The notes below the pieces were generated by a model that ran no database searches, was not told the origin of the DNA, and saw only the letters and a list, made by a program, of their open reading frames with translations. Shown here one piece after another: positions 9,150-18,510 of a stretch of 64,000 bases of DNA. This stretch comes from APNM01 sp040361335. GTDB taxonomy: Bacteria > Pseudomonadota > Gammaproteobacteria > Nevskiales > Salinisphaeraceae. How positions within the stretch are numbered: the first letter of the stretch is position 1; the number at the start of each line of letters is the position of its first letter. The position numbers and the translations under genes were made by a program. The stretch is taken from NCBI RefSeq assembly GCF_040361335.1, contig NZ_APNM01000008.1, positions 1 through 64,000 of the forward strand, given 5' to 3'.

Positions 9150-9177
9150 CATTACAACGTAATGCGGAGCATTACAA
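9150..9177. promoter_or_regulatory. Putative HigA operator upstream of higBA
   Basis: A short inverted repeat CATTAC-AAC-GTAATG lies at 9150-9164, and CATTACAA recurs at 9170-9177, exactly 20 bp (about two helical turns) from the first copy. The site is 11 bp upstream of the higB start, where a HigA autorepressor would be expected to bind. Binding is inferred, not shown. Confidence 0.55.
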
Positions 9178-9235
9178 TATCATCGTTGCGATTGCCGCCC
9201 TTGCGTCTACAATGGCGCGCCGGAGGATATGAATC

Positions 9236-10810
<1,575 letters not shown>

Positions 10811-10851
10811 GCTAAGGTGACGCCCGATTTCATAACCCGAACGGAGGAGCA

Positions 10852-11172
10852 ATGCTGCGAGTTTCCGCCCTGTACCCCCACCGCGACGGCGCGCGGTTCG
10901 ACCACGACTACTATCAGAAGAACCACCTCGATCTGGTGCGCGAGAAGATGGGCCCGCACGGCCTGGTCCGCGCCGAGGCCGACCGCGGCCTGCCCGGCCC
11001 GGACGGCGGCCCGCCGCCCTTCGTGGCCGCGGCGCACCTGTACTTCGAGTCGGCCGATGCCTTCCAGAAGGCCTTCGCCACCGCCGGCGAGGCGGTGATG
11101 GCGGACGTGCCCAACTACACCGACATCGAGCCGCAGGTCCAGATCAGCGAGATCGCCGTGGACGGTGGCTGA
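10852..11172 (+). CDS. EthD-family small protein
   Basis: This 106-residue protein is a ferredoxin-like dimeric alpha/beta-barrel protein of the EthD family (DHDYYQKNHLDLVREKMGPHGL near the N-terminus). EthD itself was named from an ether-degradation locus, but most relatives have no known reaction. A GGAGGA ribosome binding site precedes the ATG. Its end overlaps the sirtuin start by 8 bp, so the two are probably translated together. Confidence 0.82.
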   Translation: MLRVSALYPHRDGARFDHDYYQKNHLDLVREKMGPHGLVRAEADRGLPGPDGGPPPFVAAAHLYFESADAFQKAFATAGEAVMADVPNYTDIEPQVQISEIAVDGG

Positions 11173-11929
11173 GGCCACAGCCAGTCCCAACGATCTGCCG
11201 GACGGTCTCGCCGCGTGTCTCGCGGCGGGGCCGTCCACCCTCGTGTTGACCGGCGCCGGCGTCTCCGCCGAGTCCGGCATCCCCACCTTCCGCGAGGCCC
11301 AGACCGGGCTCTGGGCGCGATTCTCGCCCGCGGACCTGGCCACCCCCGAGGCCTTCGCGGACAATCCGCAACGCGTCTGGGACTGGTACCGCTGGCGCCG
11401 CGGGCTGATCCGGGACGGCGGCCCCAACGCCGCCCACCGCGCCGTGGCCGACCTGCAGGCCGCCCTCGCCGACTGCCGCGTCGTGACCCAGAACGTGGAC
11501 GGCCTGCACCAGGCGGCCGGCGCCGCCGGCGTGGCCGAGCTGCACGGCAATCTCTGGCGCGAGCGCTGCGCGGGCGACTGCGGTTTCCAGCGCGAGGCCG
11601 ACGCTGTCGGCGACGGACCGCCACCGGAATGCCCCGACTGCGGCGCCCTGCTCCGCCCGGATGTGGTCTGGTTCGGCGAGACCCTGCCCATGGCCGCCCT
11701 CGAGGCGGCCGAGCGGGCCCTGGCCGCCGCCGATCTGGTGCTGGTGGCCGGCACTTCCAACCTGGTCTATCCGGCCGCGGCGATCCCCGAGCAGGCGCTG
11801 GCCGCCGGTCTCGACGTGGTCGAGATCAACCCGGACACCACACCGCTGTCGACCCGCGCCGCCCACCGCCTGGCCGGCCCCGCGAGCGCCTGGCTGCCGG
11901 CGATCGCCGCCGCGGCGCGGGCCGCCTGA
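11165..11929 (+). CDS. Sir2-family NAD-dependent protein deacylase
   Basis: This 254-residue sirtuin has the NAD-binding GAGVSAESGIPTFR motif (30-43), TQNVDGLH (108-115), the catalytic His in ELHGN (H127), and a zinc site of four cysteines at about 135, 139, 156 and 159. WYRWR (Y75 and R78) matches the Tyr-x-x-Arg pair that lets SIRT5/CobB-type enzymes accept succinyl-lysine, so it may desuccinylate as well as deacetylate. The start is GTG and overlaps the preceding gene by 8 bp. Confidence 0.92.
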   Translation: MAEATASPNDLPDGLAACLAAGPSTLVLTGAGVSAESGIPTFREAQTGLWARFSPADLATPEAFADNPQRVWDWYRWRRGLIRDGGPNAAHRAVADLQAALADCRVVTQNVDGLHQAAGAAGVAELHGNLWRERCAGDCGFQREADAVGDGPPPECPDCGALLRPDVVWFGETLPMAALEAAERALAAADLVLVAGTSNLVYPAAAIPEQALAAGLDVVEINPDTTPLSTRAAHRLAGPASAWLPAIAAAARAA

Positions 11930-12016
11930 CGCGCCCGGTCCCCTCGACGCGCCCGGGGCGAGGCGGTAAGCTCGGACGCGTTCCTACCCCGTAGTCCGGA
12001 TTCCAAGGAGACGGCC

Positions 12017-12781
12017 ATGCGCCGCGTGGTGTTCAATCAGAAGGGCGGCGTCGGCAAGACCACCATCGTCTGCAATCTGGCGGCGATCTCCGCGTCGCGC
12101 GGCAGAAAGACGCTGGTGGTGGACCTCGACGCGCAATGCAACGCCAGCCAGTACCTGCTGTCGTCCGGCGAGGCCCAGGCCGAGGCCGGCACCGCCGATT
12201 ACTTCGAGGAGACCCTCAAGCGCGGTCGCCAGTCCGACGACCTGAGCGCCTTCATCACCGAGACCCCCTTCGAGAACCTGCACCTGATGGCGGCGCATCC
12301 CGACCTGGAGGAACTGCGGGTCAAGCTGGAGGCCAAGCACAAGATCTACAAGCTGCGCCAGGCCCTGGACAAGCTGGAGGGCTACGACGCGATCTATATC
12401 GACACCCCGCCGGCCCTGAACTTCTACTCGCAGTCGGCGCTGATCGCGGCCACGCACTGCCTGGTGCCGTTCGACTGCGACGATTTCGCCCGGCAGGCGC
12501 TGTACAACCTGTTCGACACCATCGACGAGATCCAGGAGGACCACAATCCGGCCCTGGCCGTCGACGGCATCGTGGTCAACCAGTTCCAGACCCAGGCCAA
12601 GCTGCCGGCGCGCGTGATCGCCGAGCTCAAGGCCGAAGGTCACCCGCTGCTGGACGCGGCGATCACCTCGTCGGTGAAGGTACGGGAGTCGCACGAGGCC
12701 TCGGTGCCGCTGGTCTACCTGGCGCCGGGGCACAAGGTCAGCAAGCAGTACGCCGAGCTCTACGACGCCCTCCAGGGCTGA
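12017..12781 (+). CDS. Orphan ParA-family ATPase
   Basis: This 254-residue protein has a deviant Walker A (KGGVGKTT, residues 10-17), a DLDAQCNAS block and the Walker B region IYIDTPP, which places it in the ParA/MinD group of dimerising ATPases. No ParB or parS-like partner is adjacent. It converges on the cellulose operon, 10 bp from the last gene there, but is on the other strand and is not the operon's BcsQ. AAGGAGA precedes the ATG. The cargo it positions is unknown. Confidence 0.87.
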   Translation: MRRVVFNQKGGVGKTTIVCNLAAISASRGRKTLVVDLDAQCNASQYLLSSGEAQAEAGTADYFEETLKRGRQSDDLSAFITETPFENLHLMAAHPDLEELRVKLEAKHKIYKLRQALDKLEGYDAIYIDTPPALNFYSQSALIAATHCLVPFDCDDFARQALYNLFDTIDEIQEDHNPALAVDGIVVNQFQTQAKLPARVIAELKAEGHPLLDAAITSSVKVRESHEASVPLVYLAPGHKVSKQYAELYDALQG

Positions 12782-12791
12782 GCCGGGGAAT

Positions 12792-13280
12792 CTACCAGCG
12801 CGGCGGCGGGGGCGGCATCATGCCGGCCCCGCGCGATGCCGGATCGCCGTAGTCGTCATAATCGGCGTAGCCGGGCGTCTGCGACGCCGCCGACGTACCG
12901 CCCGACGAGGGACCGGGCGAGGCCACGCTCTCGCGCATCCGCCGGATATCCGCCAGGTTGGCGGCGATGTCCTCGTTGTCCGGGTCCAGCTTGGCGGCCC
13001 GTTCCAGGAGTTCCTGGGCCTTGCCCAGGTCGCCCCGCTCCGCGTGCTCGATGGCCAGATTGTTCAACGCCGCCGGGTCGAAGGGGTTCACCGGCAGGTC
13101 GGGCGGGCCCTCCGGGGCCTTCGACGGCGGCACCGCCGAGCCCGGCTCCGCGAAGGCCGCCGGGGTGGGCGTGCCGTCCGCCTCGGCGGTGTCCGGGCCG
13201 CTCCCGCCCAGGGCGCATGCCGAGAGCGCCAGAACCGCGCCGGCGAGCGCGCCGGCCGTGCCGTATCCCCTGCTTACCAT
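12792..13280 (-). CDS. Small TPR lipoprotein at the end of the cellulose operon
   Basis: This 162-residue protein starts with a lipoprotein signal (LALSAC lipobox at about residues 18-23). A Pro/Thr-rich linker follows, then about two tetratricopeptide repeats (70-115), then a low-complexity tail ending in PPPPPRW. Its start overlaps the bcsC stop by 7 bp, so it is translationally coupled to the secretion channel gene. I do not recognise it as a named Bcs subunit. A role in assembling the envelope part of the cellulose exporter is inferred from position and the TPR fold. Confidence 0.78.
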   Translation of the reverse strand: MVSRGYGTAGALAGAVLALSACALGGSGPDTAEADGTPTPAAFAEPGSAVPPSKAPEGPPDLPVNPFDPAALNNLAIEHAERGDLGKAQELLERAAKLDPDNEDIAANLADIRRMRESVASPGPSSGGTSAASQTPGYADYDDYGDPASRGAGMMPPPPPRW

Positions 13281-16200
13281 GCCGGATCGCCCCCGCCGGT
13301 GAAGAACGGCGCCAGCATGCGCGGCGAGCCGAGGCTGTCGGGCACCTGGGGCTTGAACCAGTAGCGCAGATAGGCCATGACCGAGAACTCGTTGTAATCC
13401 TTGGCGTTGTCGAACCCGCCGCCGGCGCCCAGCGAGATTTGCGGGGTGATCAGGTATTCCATCTCGCCCTTGACGTTGAAACCGAGACCGGTCTCGTCGT
13501 CACCGGAGTAGCTGGTGCGGCCGTCGAGGCCCCCGGCCGCCGCCAGCCGCGTCTGCAGGCCGCCGAAGTTCTCCGGGAAGATGTCGGCGGCATCGCGCTC
13601 GAAGCTCTGCAGGCCGATCGAGCCGCCCAGCGAGTAGGTCATGCGGTCGTTGCGTCCGGTCCAGCTCATGGGCACGCCCAGCAGCGCGTAGAACTGCGGG
13701 CTGAAGTAGCCGCCGTGGCCCACCGTGAACTCGCCCAGGTTCTCGTCGTAGAAGAACGCGCTCAGGTTGAGGCCGATGGTGAAGCGGTTGTTCTCGCGGT
13801 CCACCACATGCCGGTAGTAGCCGCCGCCGAACTCGATCTGGGTGTTGTCGGCGACGTACTCGCCCTCCAGGTAGTAGAGGCCGAAGTTGCCGTAGAGACC
13901 GGCATCGCCCTGGTCCAGGGTGATGTCGCCGCGCACGCCGTTGCGGGTGACGCCGCCGAAGTCGAACTCGCCGATCTGGTTGCCGTCGTCCAGGGCGACG
14001 CCCTTCTGGGTCGTGCCGGCGTAGGACAGCAGGCTCTCGGTGACCGCCCGCCGGCCCGCGCGCAGGTCCAGGTAGACGTTGTCCCACTGCGGTCGCCAGC
14101 GCACGCCGCCGACCGCGTTCTCGCGGGTGAAACCGAGCGGGCTGGTGCCGATGTCCAGGGCCCAGTCGCCGACCTCGTAGACCACGCCCACGGCGATGCC
14201 GCTGTCGGACTGATCGTAGCCGCCGCCCTGCACGATGGCCTCCGCCGAGCCCTCGCCGTTGACCGCCTCGGCCAGCGGCAGCGCGCCGAAGCCGGTGGCC
14301 ACGCCCGGATTGAGATCGCCGGAGTTGAGCGTCACCGGCACCGCGCGCAGGCGCAGGCGGCCGGTGTCGAGCGCGGAGAAGCTGGCCTCGACCGGGACAT
14401 TGACCTCGGTGAGCTCGCCCAGGCCGTCCTCGCCGTCGCGCTGGCGCAGCGCCATGCCGCCGGCGACCCAGCTACTGTTCTCGGCCTCGATCTCGCGGAT
14501 CTCGCGGGCGACATCGTTCTCGGCCTCCGTCACCATCCGGCGCAGGCCGCTGGTGTCGGGCCGCCGCGGCGCGCGCTCGGTGCGCGGATAGGTGCGCTCC
14601 GGCGACCTGTCCCGGTCGGCCGCGGGATAACGCCGGACCGGCGGCTCGTAGGCCTCTTCGTTGTCTTCGGGATAGTACTGCGCGGGCGCCGGCCGGCTCG
14701 CCGGGGCCGGGCGCGCGGCCATGCGCATGGCATCCGCGCCCGACAGGCCGCGGCCGACGCGCGGCTCGGGCTCCGGCCGGAAGCTGTCGCGCCGGACTCC
14801 GCCCGAGCCGCTGCGGCGCAACTGCGGCTCGCCGAAGGGATTGCGGGTGCCGCCCTCGCCGGCCGTGTAGGCTTCCTCGCGCCCCTGGGCGGTGGCGGCC
14901 TCCAATTCCATCGCCTGGCGGAACATGTCCACCGCGCGCTGGCTCTGGCCGCGGTCGCGCGCCAGGCGTCCGGCGATCACATAGACCTCGGGGTCGTCCG
15001 GATACACGCGCATGGCGTCGTCGACCAGGTCCTCGGCCTCCTGGTAGCGGCCGGCGTCGCGCGCGGCGCGCGCCGCCCCCAGCAGCGCACCCTGGTCGTT
15101 CGGGTGCTCGTCGAGGATATCGTAGTAGATCGACAGCGCCGCCTCGGGCTCGCCGAAGTCGGCGTACAGACGCGCGAGCGCGCCGTTGAGGGCGGGATCG
15201 CGCGGCGAACGGTTCAGGTGCGGCTGCAGGGTCTCGAAGGCGTCGGCGAAATAGCCCTCCTCGCGCAGCCGGTCGGCCTCGCGCACGGCGTACAGGGCCT
15301 GGAGGTCGGCGAAGCGCTCGCGCTGCGCCGGGGTCATCATCTCCTCCTCCTGGCGCAGCCGCTGCAACTGGGCCCGGTACTCCACGGTCTGGCCCAACTC
15401 CAGGAGCAGTCGGGCGTATTCCAGCCGCAGGTCCGGATCGGGCTCCGTCGACCGGGCCAGGAGCTGGCGCATCAGGTCGAGGCCCGCCTCGGAATCGCCG
15501 ATCTCGGCATAGGCGCGGGCCACGGCGCCCAGCAGCTCGGGATTGTCGTCCGCGGCGGCGCGCGCCTCGGCGAGCAGTTCGCGTGCCTGCTGCCCGCGGC
15601 CGTTGCGGTAGTAGCTCAGCGCACGCTCCACCTGGTAGTGCGCCCACAGCCGGTTCTGGAGCTGGCGCATGTCCGCGGTGCGGGCGCTTTCGGGGATGCG
15701 TTCCATCAGGCCGAGGGCGTCGCCCCAGGCCTCCTGCCGAGCCTTGATCAGGGCCTTGACGTAGAGGGCCTGCGGCACGGCGTCGCCGGAGCGCAGCAGG
15801 CCGTCGACCAGGCTGTTGGCCTCGTGGTCGCGGCCCAGGGACTGGTAGAGCGTCGCCAGGTCGAGCCGGACCCAGGGATTCGCCGGATCCAGGGACATCG
15901 CTTCCAGCAGCAGCGATTCCGCCTGTTGCCGGTCGCCGGCCTCGCGGACGTCGGCCGCCTCCTTGCGCAGGCGCTCGGCGCGCAGCGCCGCCACGCCGCC
16001 GATGCTCTGGCGCACGTCCTCGGGCAGCGAGTCGATGTAGGCGATCGCGGCGTCGGTATCGCCCTGGGCCTGCAGGGCGCCGATCAGGCCGCGCTGGGCA
16101 TCGCTGTTGTCCTTGTCCTTCGCGAGCACCTGCCGGAACTGCTTCTCGGCCTCGCCGTAGCGGCCGGCGCGCGCCAGGGTGTCGGCATAACTCAGCCGCA

Positions 16201-17383
16201 CGGCATGCTCGCCCGGCCGCTTCTCCAGGGCCGCGCGGTACAGATCCAGCGCCCGGTCCATCTCGCCGGCGTCGCGTGCGGCGTCGGCCCGGCGCACGCC
16301 GGACCAGAAGCTGGCGGTGGCGAGGGCGTCGCGCCAGCGGCCGGCCGATCCCGGCGCCGCCTGCGTCGCCTGGCGCAGCAGGTCCTCGGCCTCGCCGAAA
16401 CGCTCGCGGCGCAATTCGATCAAGCCCAGACCGCCGAGGGCGCTGGCGTTGCCCGGGGACTCGGTGAGCGCGTTCCGGAAGGCCGTCTCGGCCTCTTCCA
16501 GCCGGGCCCGGTCGAGGGCCGCGAAGCCGTCGCGCACCAGGGCGTCCGTCTTGGAGAGACGGGGCTCCTCGGACGCCGTCTCCGCGGCCTGCTGCAGGCT
16601 GTCGAGGCGGGCCGCGACCTCGGTGTCGTCCGGATGGGCACGCATGTAGGCGCGGTACAGCGGGATATCGCCGGGCTTGGCGTCGAGCCAGAGCAGCGCC
16701 TGGCGGCGCGCGGCGCCGGCGCTCTCGGCGACCGCCTCCTCGTCCTCCAGACCGGCCAGCCGGCGGATGCCCTCGCGCCGTGTGTCGGCACGGTAGGTGA
16801 GCTGCCGGGCCAGCACCAGCTCGTAGACGGGATCGTCGGGATGCTCGTTGGCGAGCCGTTGCAGGCCGGCGCGGGCCTCGGGCCAGCCGCCCTCGGTGGC
16901 GGCCAGGCTCTGGTAATACTCCAGACCCACGCGACCATTGGGCTCGCGGCCGCTGAAGTAGGCCCGGTAGGCGTTTACCGCGTCCTCGTAACGCTCGGCC
17001 TCGGCCGCGGCCCGCGCCCGCTGCAGGGCCCCCTGATCCAGCCCCGTCATCGACAGGGCCTCGCGCAGCTCCGCGGTGCCGGGATGGTCGGGGGCGGCGG
17101 CTTCCAGGCGGCTCAGGTAGGCGCGGGCCTCGTCCTCGCGGCCGGCGTTCGCGGCGTTGATCCCCAGGGCGGCCAGGGCCTCCGGGTTGTCCGGGTCGCT
17201 GGCCAGGACCTTCTGCCAGGCGTCCGCGGCACGCCCGTAGCGGCCGCGGGCCTCCCAGAACCGCGCCTGCTCGATGACCCGCTCGATCCCTTCGTCCTCG
17301 GCGGCCGCCGCCGGGGGCGCCGCCGTCCACAGGCCGGCCGCGACCACGACGGCCGCGACCGCTATCCGGTAATGGGCTTTCAC
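13274..17383 (-). CDS. bcsC: Cellulose synthase outer-membrane channel subunit BcsC
   Basis: This protein of about 1369 residues has a signal peptide (AVAAVVVAAGLWTAAPPAAAA). Many TPR repeats follow from about residue 35 to 830, then a disordered linker rich in Arg and Pro, and a C-terminal outer-membrane beta-barrel (about 1000-1369). This is the BcsC layout, which guides nascent cellulose through the peptidoglycan and across the outer membrane. The start chosen is the GTG at 17383: it overlaps the bcsZ stop as GTGA and has GGAG six bases upstream. An ATG at 17395 would add four residues. Confidence 0.93.
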   Translation of the reverse strand: MKAHYRIAVAAVVVAAGLWTAAPPAAAAEDEGIERVIEQARFWEARGRYGRAADAWQKVLASDPDNPEALAALGINAANAGREDEARAYLSRLEAAAPDHPGTAELREALSMTGLDQGALQRARAAAEAERYEDAVNAYRAYFSGREPNGRVGLEYYQSLAATEGGWPEARAGLQRLANEHPDDPVYELVLARQLTYRADTRREGIRRLAGLEDEEAVAESAGAARRQALLWLDAKPGDIPLYRAYMRAHPDDTEVAARLDSLQQAAETASEEPRLSKTDALVRDGFAALDRARLEEAETAFRNALTESPGNASALGGLGLIELRRERFGEAEDLLRQATQAAPGSAGRWRDALATASFWSGVRRADAARDAGEMDRALDLYRAALEKRPGEHAVRLSYADTLARAGRYGEAEKQFRQVLAKDKDNSDAQRGLIGALQAQGDTDAAIAYIDSLPEDVRQSIGGVAALRAERLRKEAADVREAGDRQQAESLLLEAMSLDPANPWVRLDLATLYQSLGRDHEANSLVDGLLRSGDAVPQALYVKALIKARQEAWGDALGLMERIPESARTADMRQLQNRLWAHYQVERALSYYRNGRGQQARELLAEARAAADDNPELLGAVARAYAEIGDSEAGLDLMRQLLARSTEPDPDLRLEYARLLLELGQTVEYRAQLQRLRQEEEMMTPAQRERFADLQALYAVREADRLREEGYFADAFETLQPHLNRSPRDPALNGALARLYADFGEPEAALSIYYDILDEHPNDQGALLGAARAARDAGRYQEAEDLVDDAMRVYPDDPEVYVIAGRLARDRGQSQRAVDMFRQAMELEAATAQGREEAYTAGEGGTRNPFGEPQLRRSGSGGVRRDSFRPEPEPRVGRGLSGADAMRMAARPAPASRPAPAQYYPEDNEEAYEPPVRRYPAADRDRSPERTYPRTERAPRRPDTSGLRRMVTEAENDVAREIREIEAENSSWVAGGMALRQRDGEDGLGELTEVNVPVEASFSALDTGRLRLRAVPVTLNSGDLNPGVATGFGALPLAEAVNGEGSAEAIVQGGGYDQSDSGIAVGVVYEVGDWALDIGTSPLGFTRENAVGGVRWRPQWDNVYLDLRAGRRAVTESLLSYAGTTQKGVALDDGNQIGEFDFGGVTRNGVRGDITLDQGDAGLYGNFGLYYLEGEYVADNTQIEFGGGYYRHVVDRENNRFTIGLNLSAFFYDENLGEFTVGHGGYFSPQFYALLGVPMSWTGRNDRMTYSLGGSIGLQSFERDAADIFPENFGGLQTRLAAAGGLDGRTSYSGDDETGLGFNVKGEMEYLITPQISLGAGGGFDNAKDYNEFSVMAYLRYWFKPQVPDSLGSPRMLAPFFTGGGDPAW

Positions 17384-18510
17384 TGCCGGCTCCATCGGGG
17401 CATCAACAACCCCTCGTTGCTGAATCGGTAATAATCTTCGGTCCGGCCGAGGCCGAACAACATCAGGACCTGGTCGTAATACGGCAGCTCCTTGAGCTTG
17501 CCGTCGGCCAGGGCCTCGTCGACCCGCGCCTTCTGACGCAGGAAGGCGTCGCGCGCGTTACGCCGCGCCAGATACGGCAGCAGCGCCGCGGAGAAGCCCA
17601 CGGGGCCCACGCCGTAGGTCTCGCCGGTGAGCACGTTCACGCGCTCCGGCGGGTGCTCATGCCGGCGCAAGGCGCGTTCCATGCCGCCGATCGCCCGGTT
17701 CGGCGCATACGCGCCGCTGGACATGCCCGACCACAGGTAGACGCGGATGGCGTCGTAGCTGCCGATCGGTCCCTTGACCGTGTCCGCGCGCACGCCCTGC
17801 TCGCGGTCGTAGATATACCAGTCCGGGGCGAACTCCTCGGGGCTCGCCGCGTCCAGGAGCTTCTGGTGGGTGGCGGCGACGAAGCGCCAGGGGCCTTCCG
17901 GGTCGTGCCAGGACAGCCCGCGCATCAAAAACGGCGGGATGTAACTGGGATTGAAGCGCCACACGCCCGGCTGCAGGTGGAAGCCCTTGGGCGCCGGCAG
18001 CACGATCGGCCCGCCGTCCGGCAGGTCCACCATCGCCTCCGCGACCACGTTGTCCGCCACCGCACGCCCCAGTTCGGCATAGCGCGGTTCGTGCCAGAGC
18101 CGCGCGGCCTCGAGCAGCACGTAGGCGATCCAGAGGTCGGAATCGGTCGCCGAGTTGTCGTCGATCACGCCCCAGGTGCCGTCCTCGCGCTCGCCCCAGA
18201 GCCAGGCCGGCAGGGTGCGGTACATGTCGCCCTGCGCCAGGTTGTCCACGGTCCACTTCAGGATCGTGTCGAAGCGTTGCCGGTCGTTGGCGACCAGGGC
18301 GAAGAACAGGCCGTAGGACTGGCTCTCGGAGGTGCTCCGGCAGTCGTCCACGCTGCAGTCCACGATGCGGCCGTCGGTCTGCATCATGCGCTCGGCGAAG
18401 CGCTCCCACAGGGGCCATTCCACCTCGGTGTCGGCCGTGACCCCGCAACCGCCGGAAAGGGCCGTCACGATCATGCCGAGCATCGCGAGTGTCCGGCCGA
18501 TCCATCTCAT
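17380..18510 (-). CDS. bcsZ: Periplasmic endo-1,4-beta-glucanase BcsZ (GH8)
   Basis: This 376-residue enzyme is the family 8 cellulase found in bcs operons, where it trims or edits nascent cellulose in the periplasm. The catalytic acid is E62 in STSESQSYGL and the base D253 in GSYDAIRVYLW, and other GH8 motifs such as WLWGERE and DNSATDSDLWIAY are intact. The N-terminus is a secretion signal ending near SGGCG; a lipoprotein form is possible but the lipobox is weak. Its ATG overlaps the bcsAB stop by 4 bp. Confidence 0.95.
   Translation of the reverse strand: MRWIGRTLAMLGMIVTALSGGCGVTADTEVEWPLWERFAERMMQTDGRIVDCSVDDCRSTSESQSYGLFFALVANDRQRFDTILKWTVDNLAQGDMYRTLPAWLWGEREDGTWGVIDDNSATDSDLWIAYVLLEAARLWHEPRYAELGRAVADNVVAEAMVDLPDGGPIVLPAPKGFHLQPGVWRFNPSYIPPFLMRGLSWHDPEGPWRFVAATHQKLLDAASPEEFAPDWYIYDREQGVRADTVKGPIGSYDAIRVYLWSGMSSGAYAPNRAIGGMERALRRHEHPPERVNVLTGETYGVGPVGFSAALLPYLARRNARDAFLRQKARVDEALADGKLKELPYYDQVLMLFGLGRTEDYYRFSNEGLLMPRWSRQ

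Noticed and set aside
12017..12781. Second BcsQ
   Set aside because: It is on the opposite strand from the bcs operon, lacks BcsQ-specific motifs and fits general ParA proteins better.
12836..17431. 1531-codon plus-strand frame opposite bcsC
   Set aside because: It is the antisense shadow of the bcsC TPR region; the minus-strand frame has a signal peptide, TPRs and a barrel.
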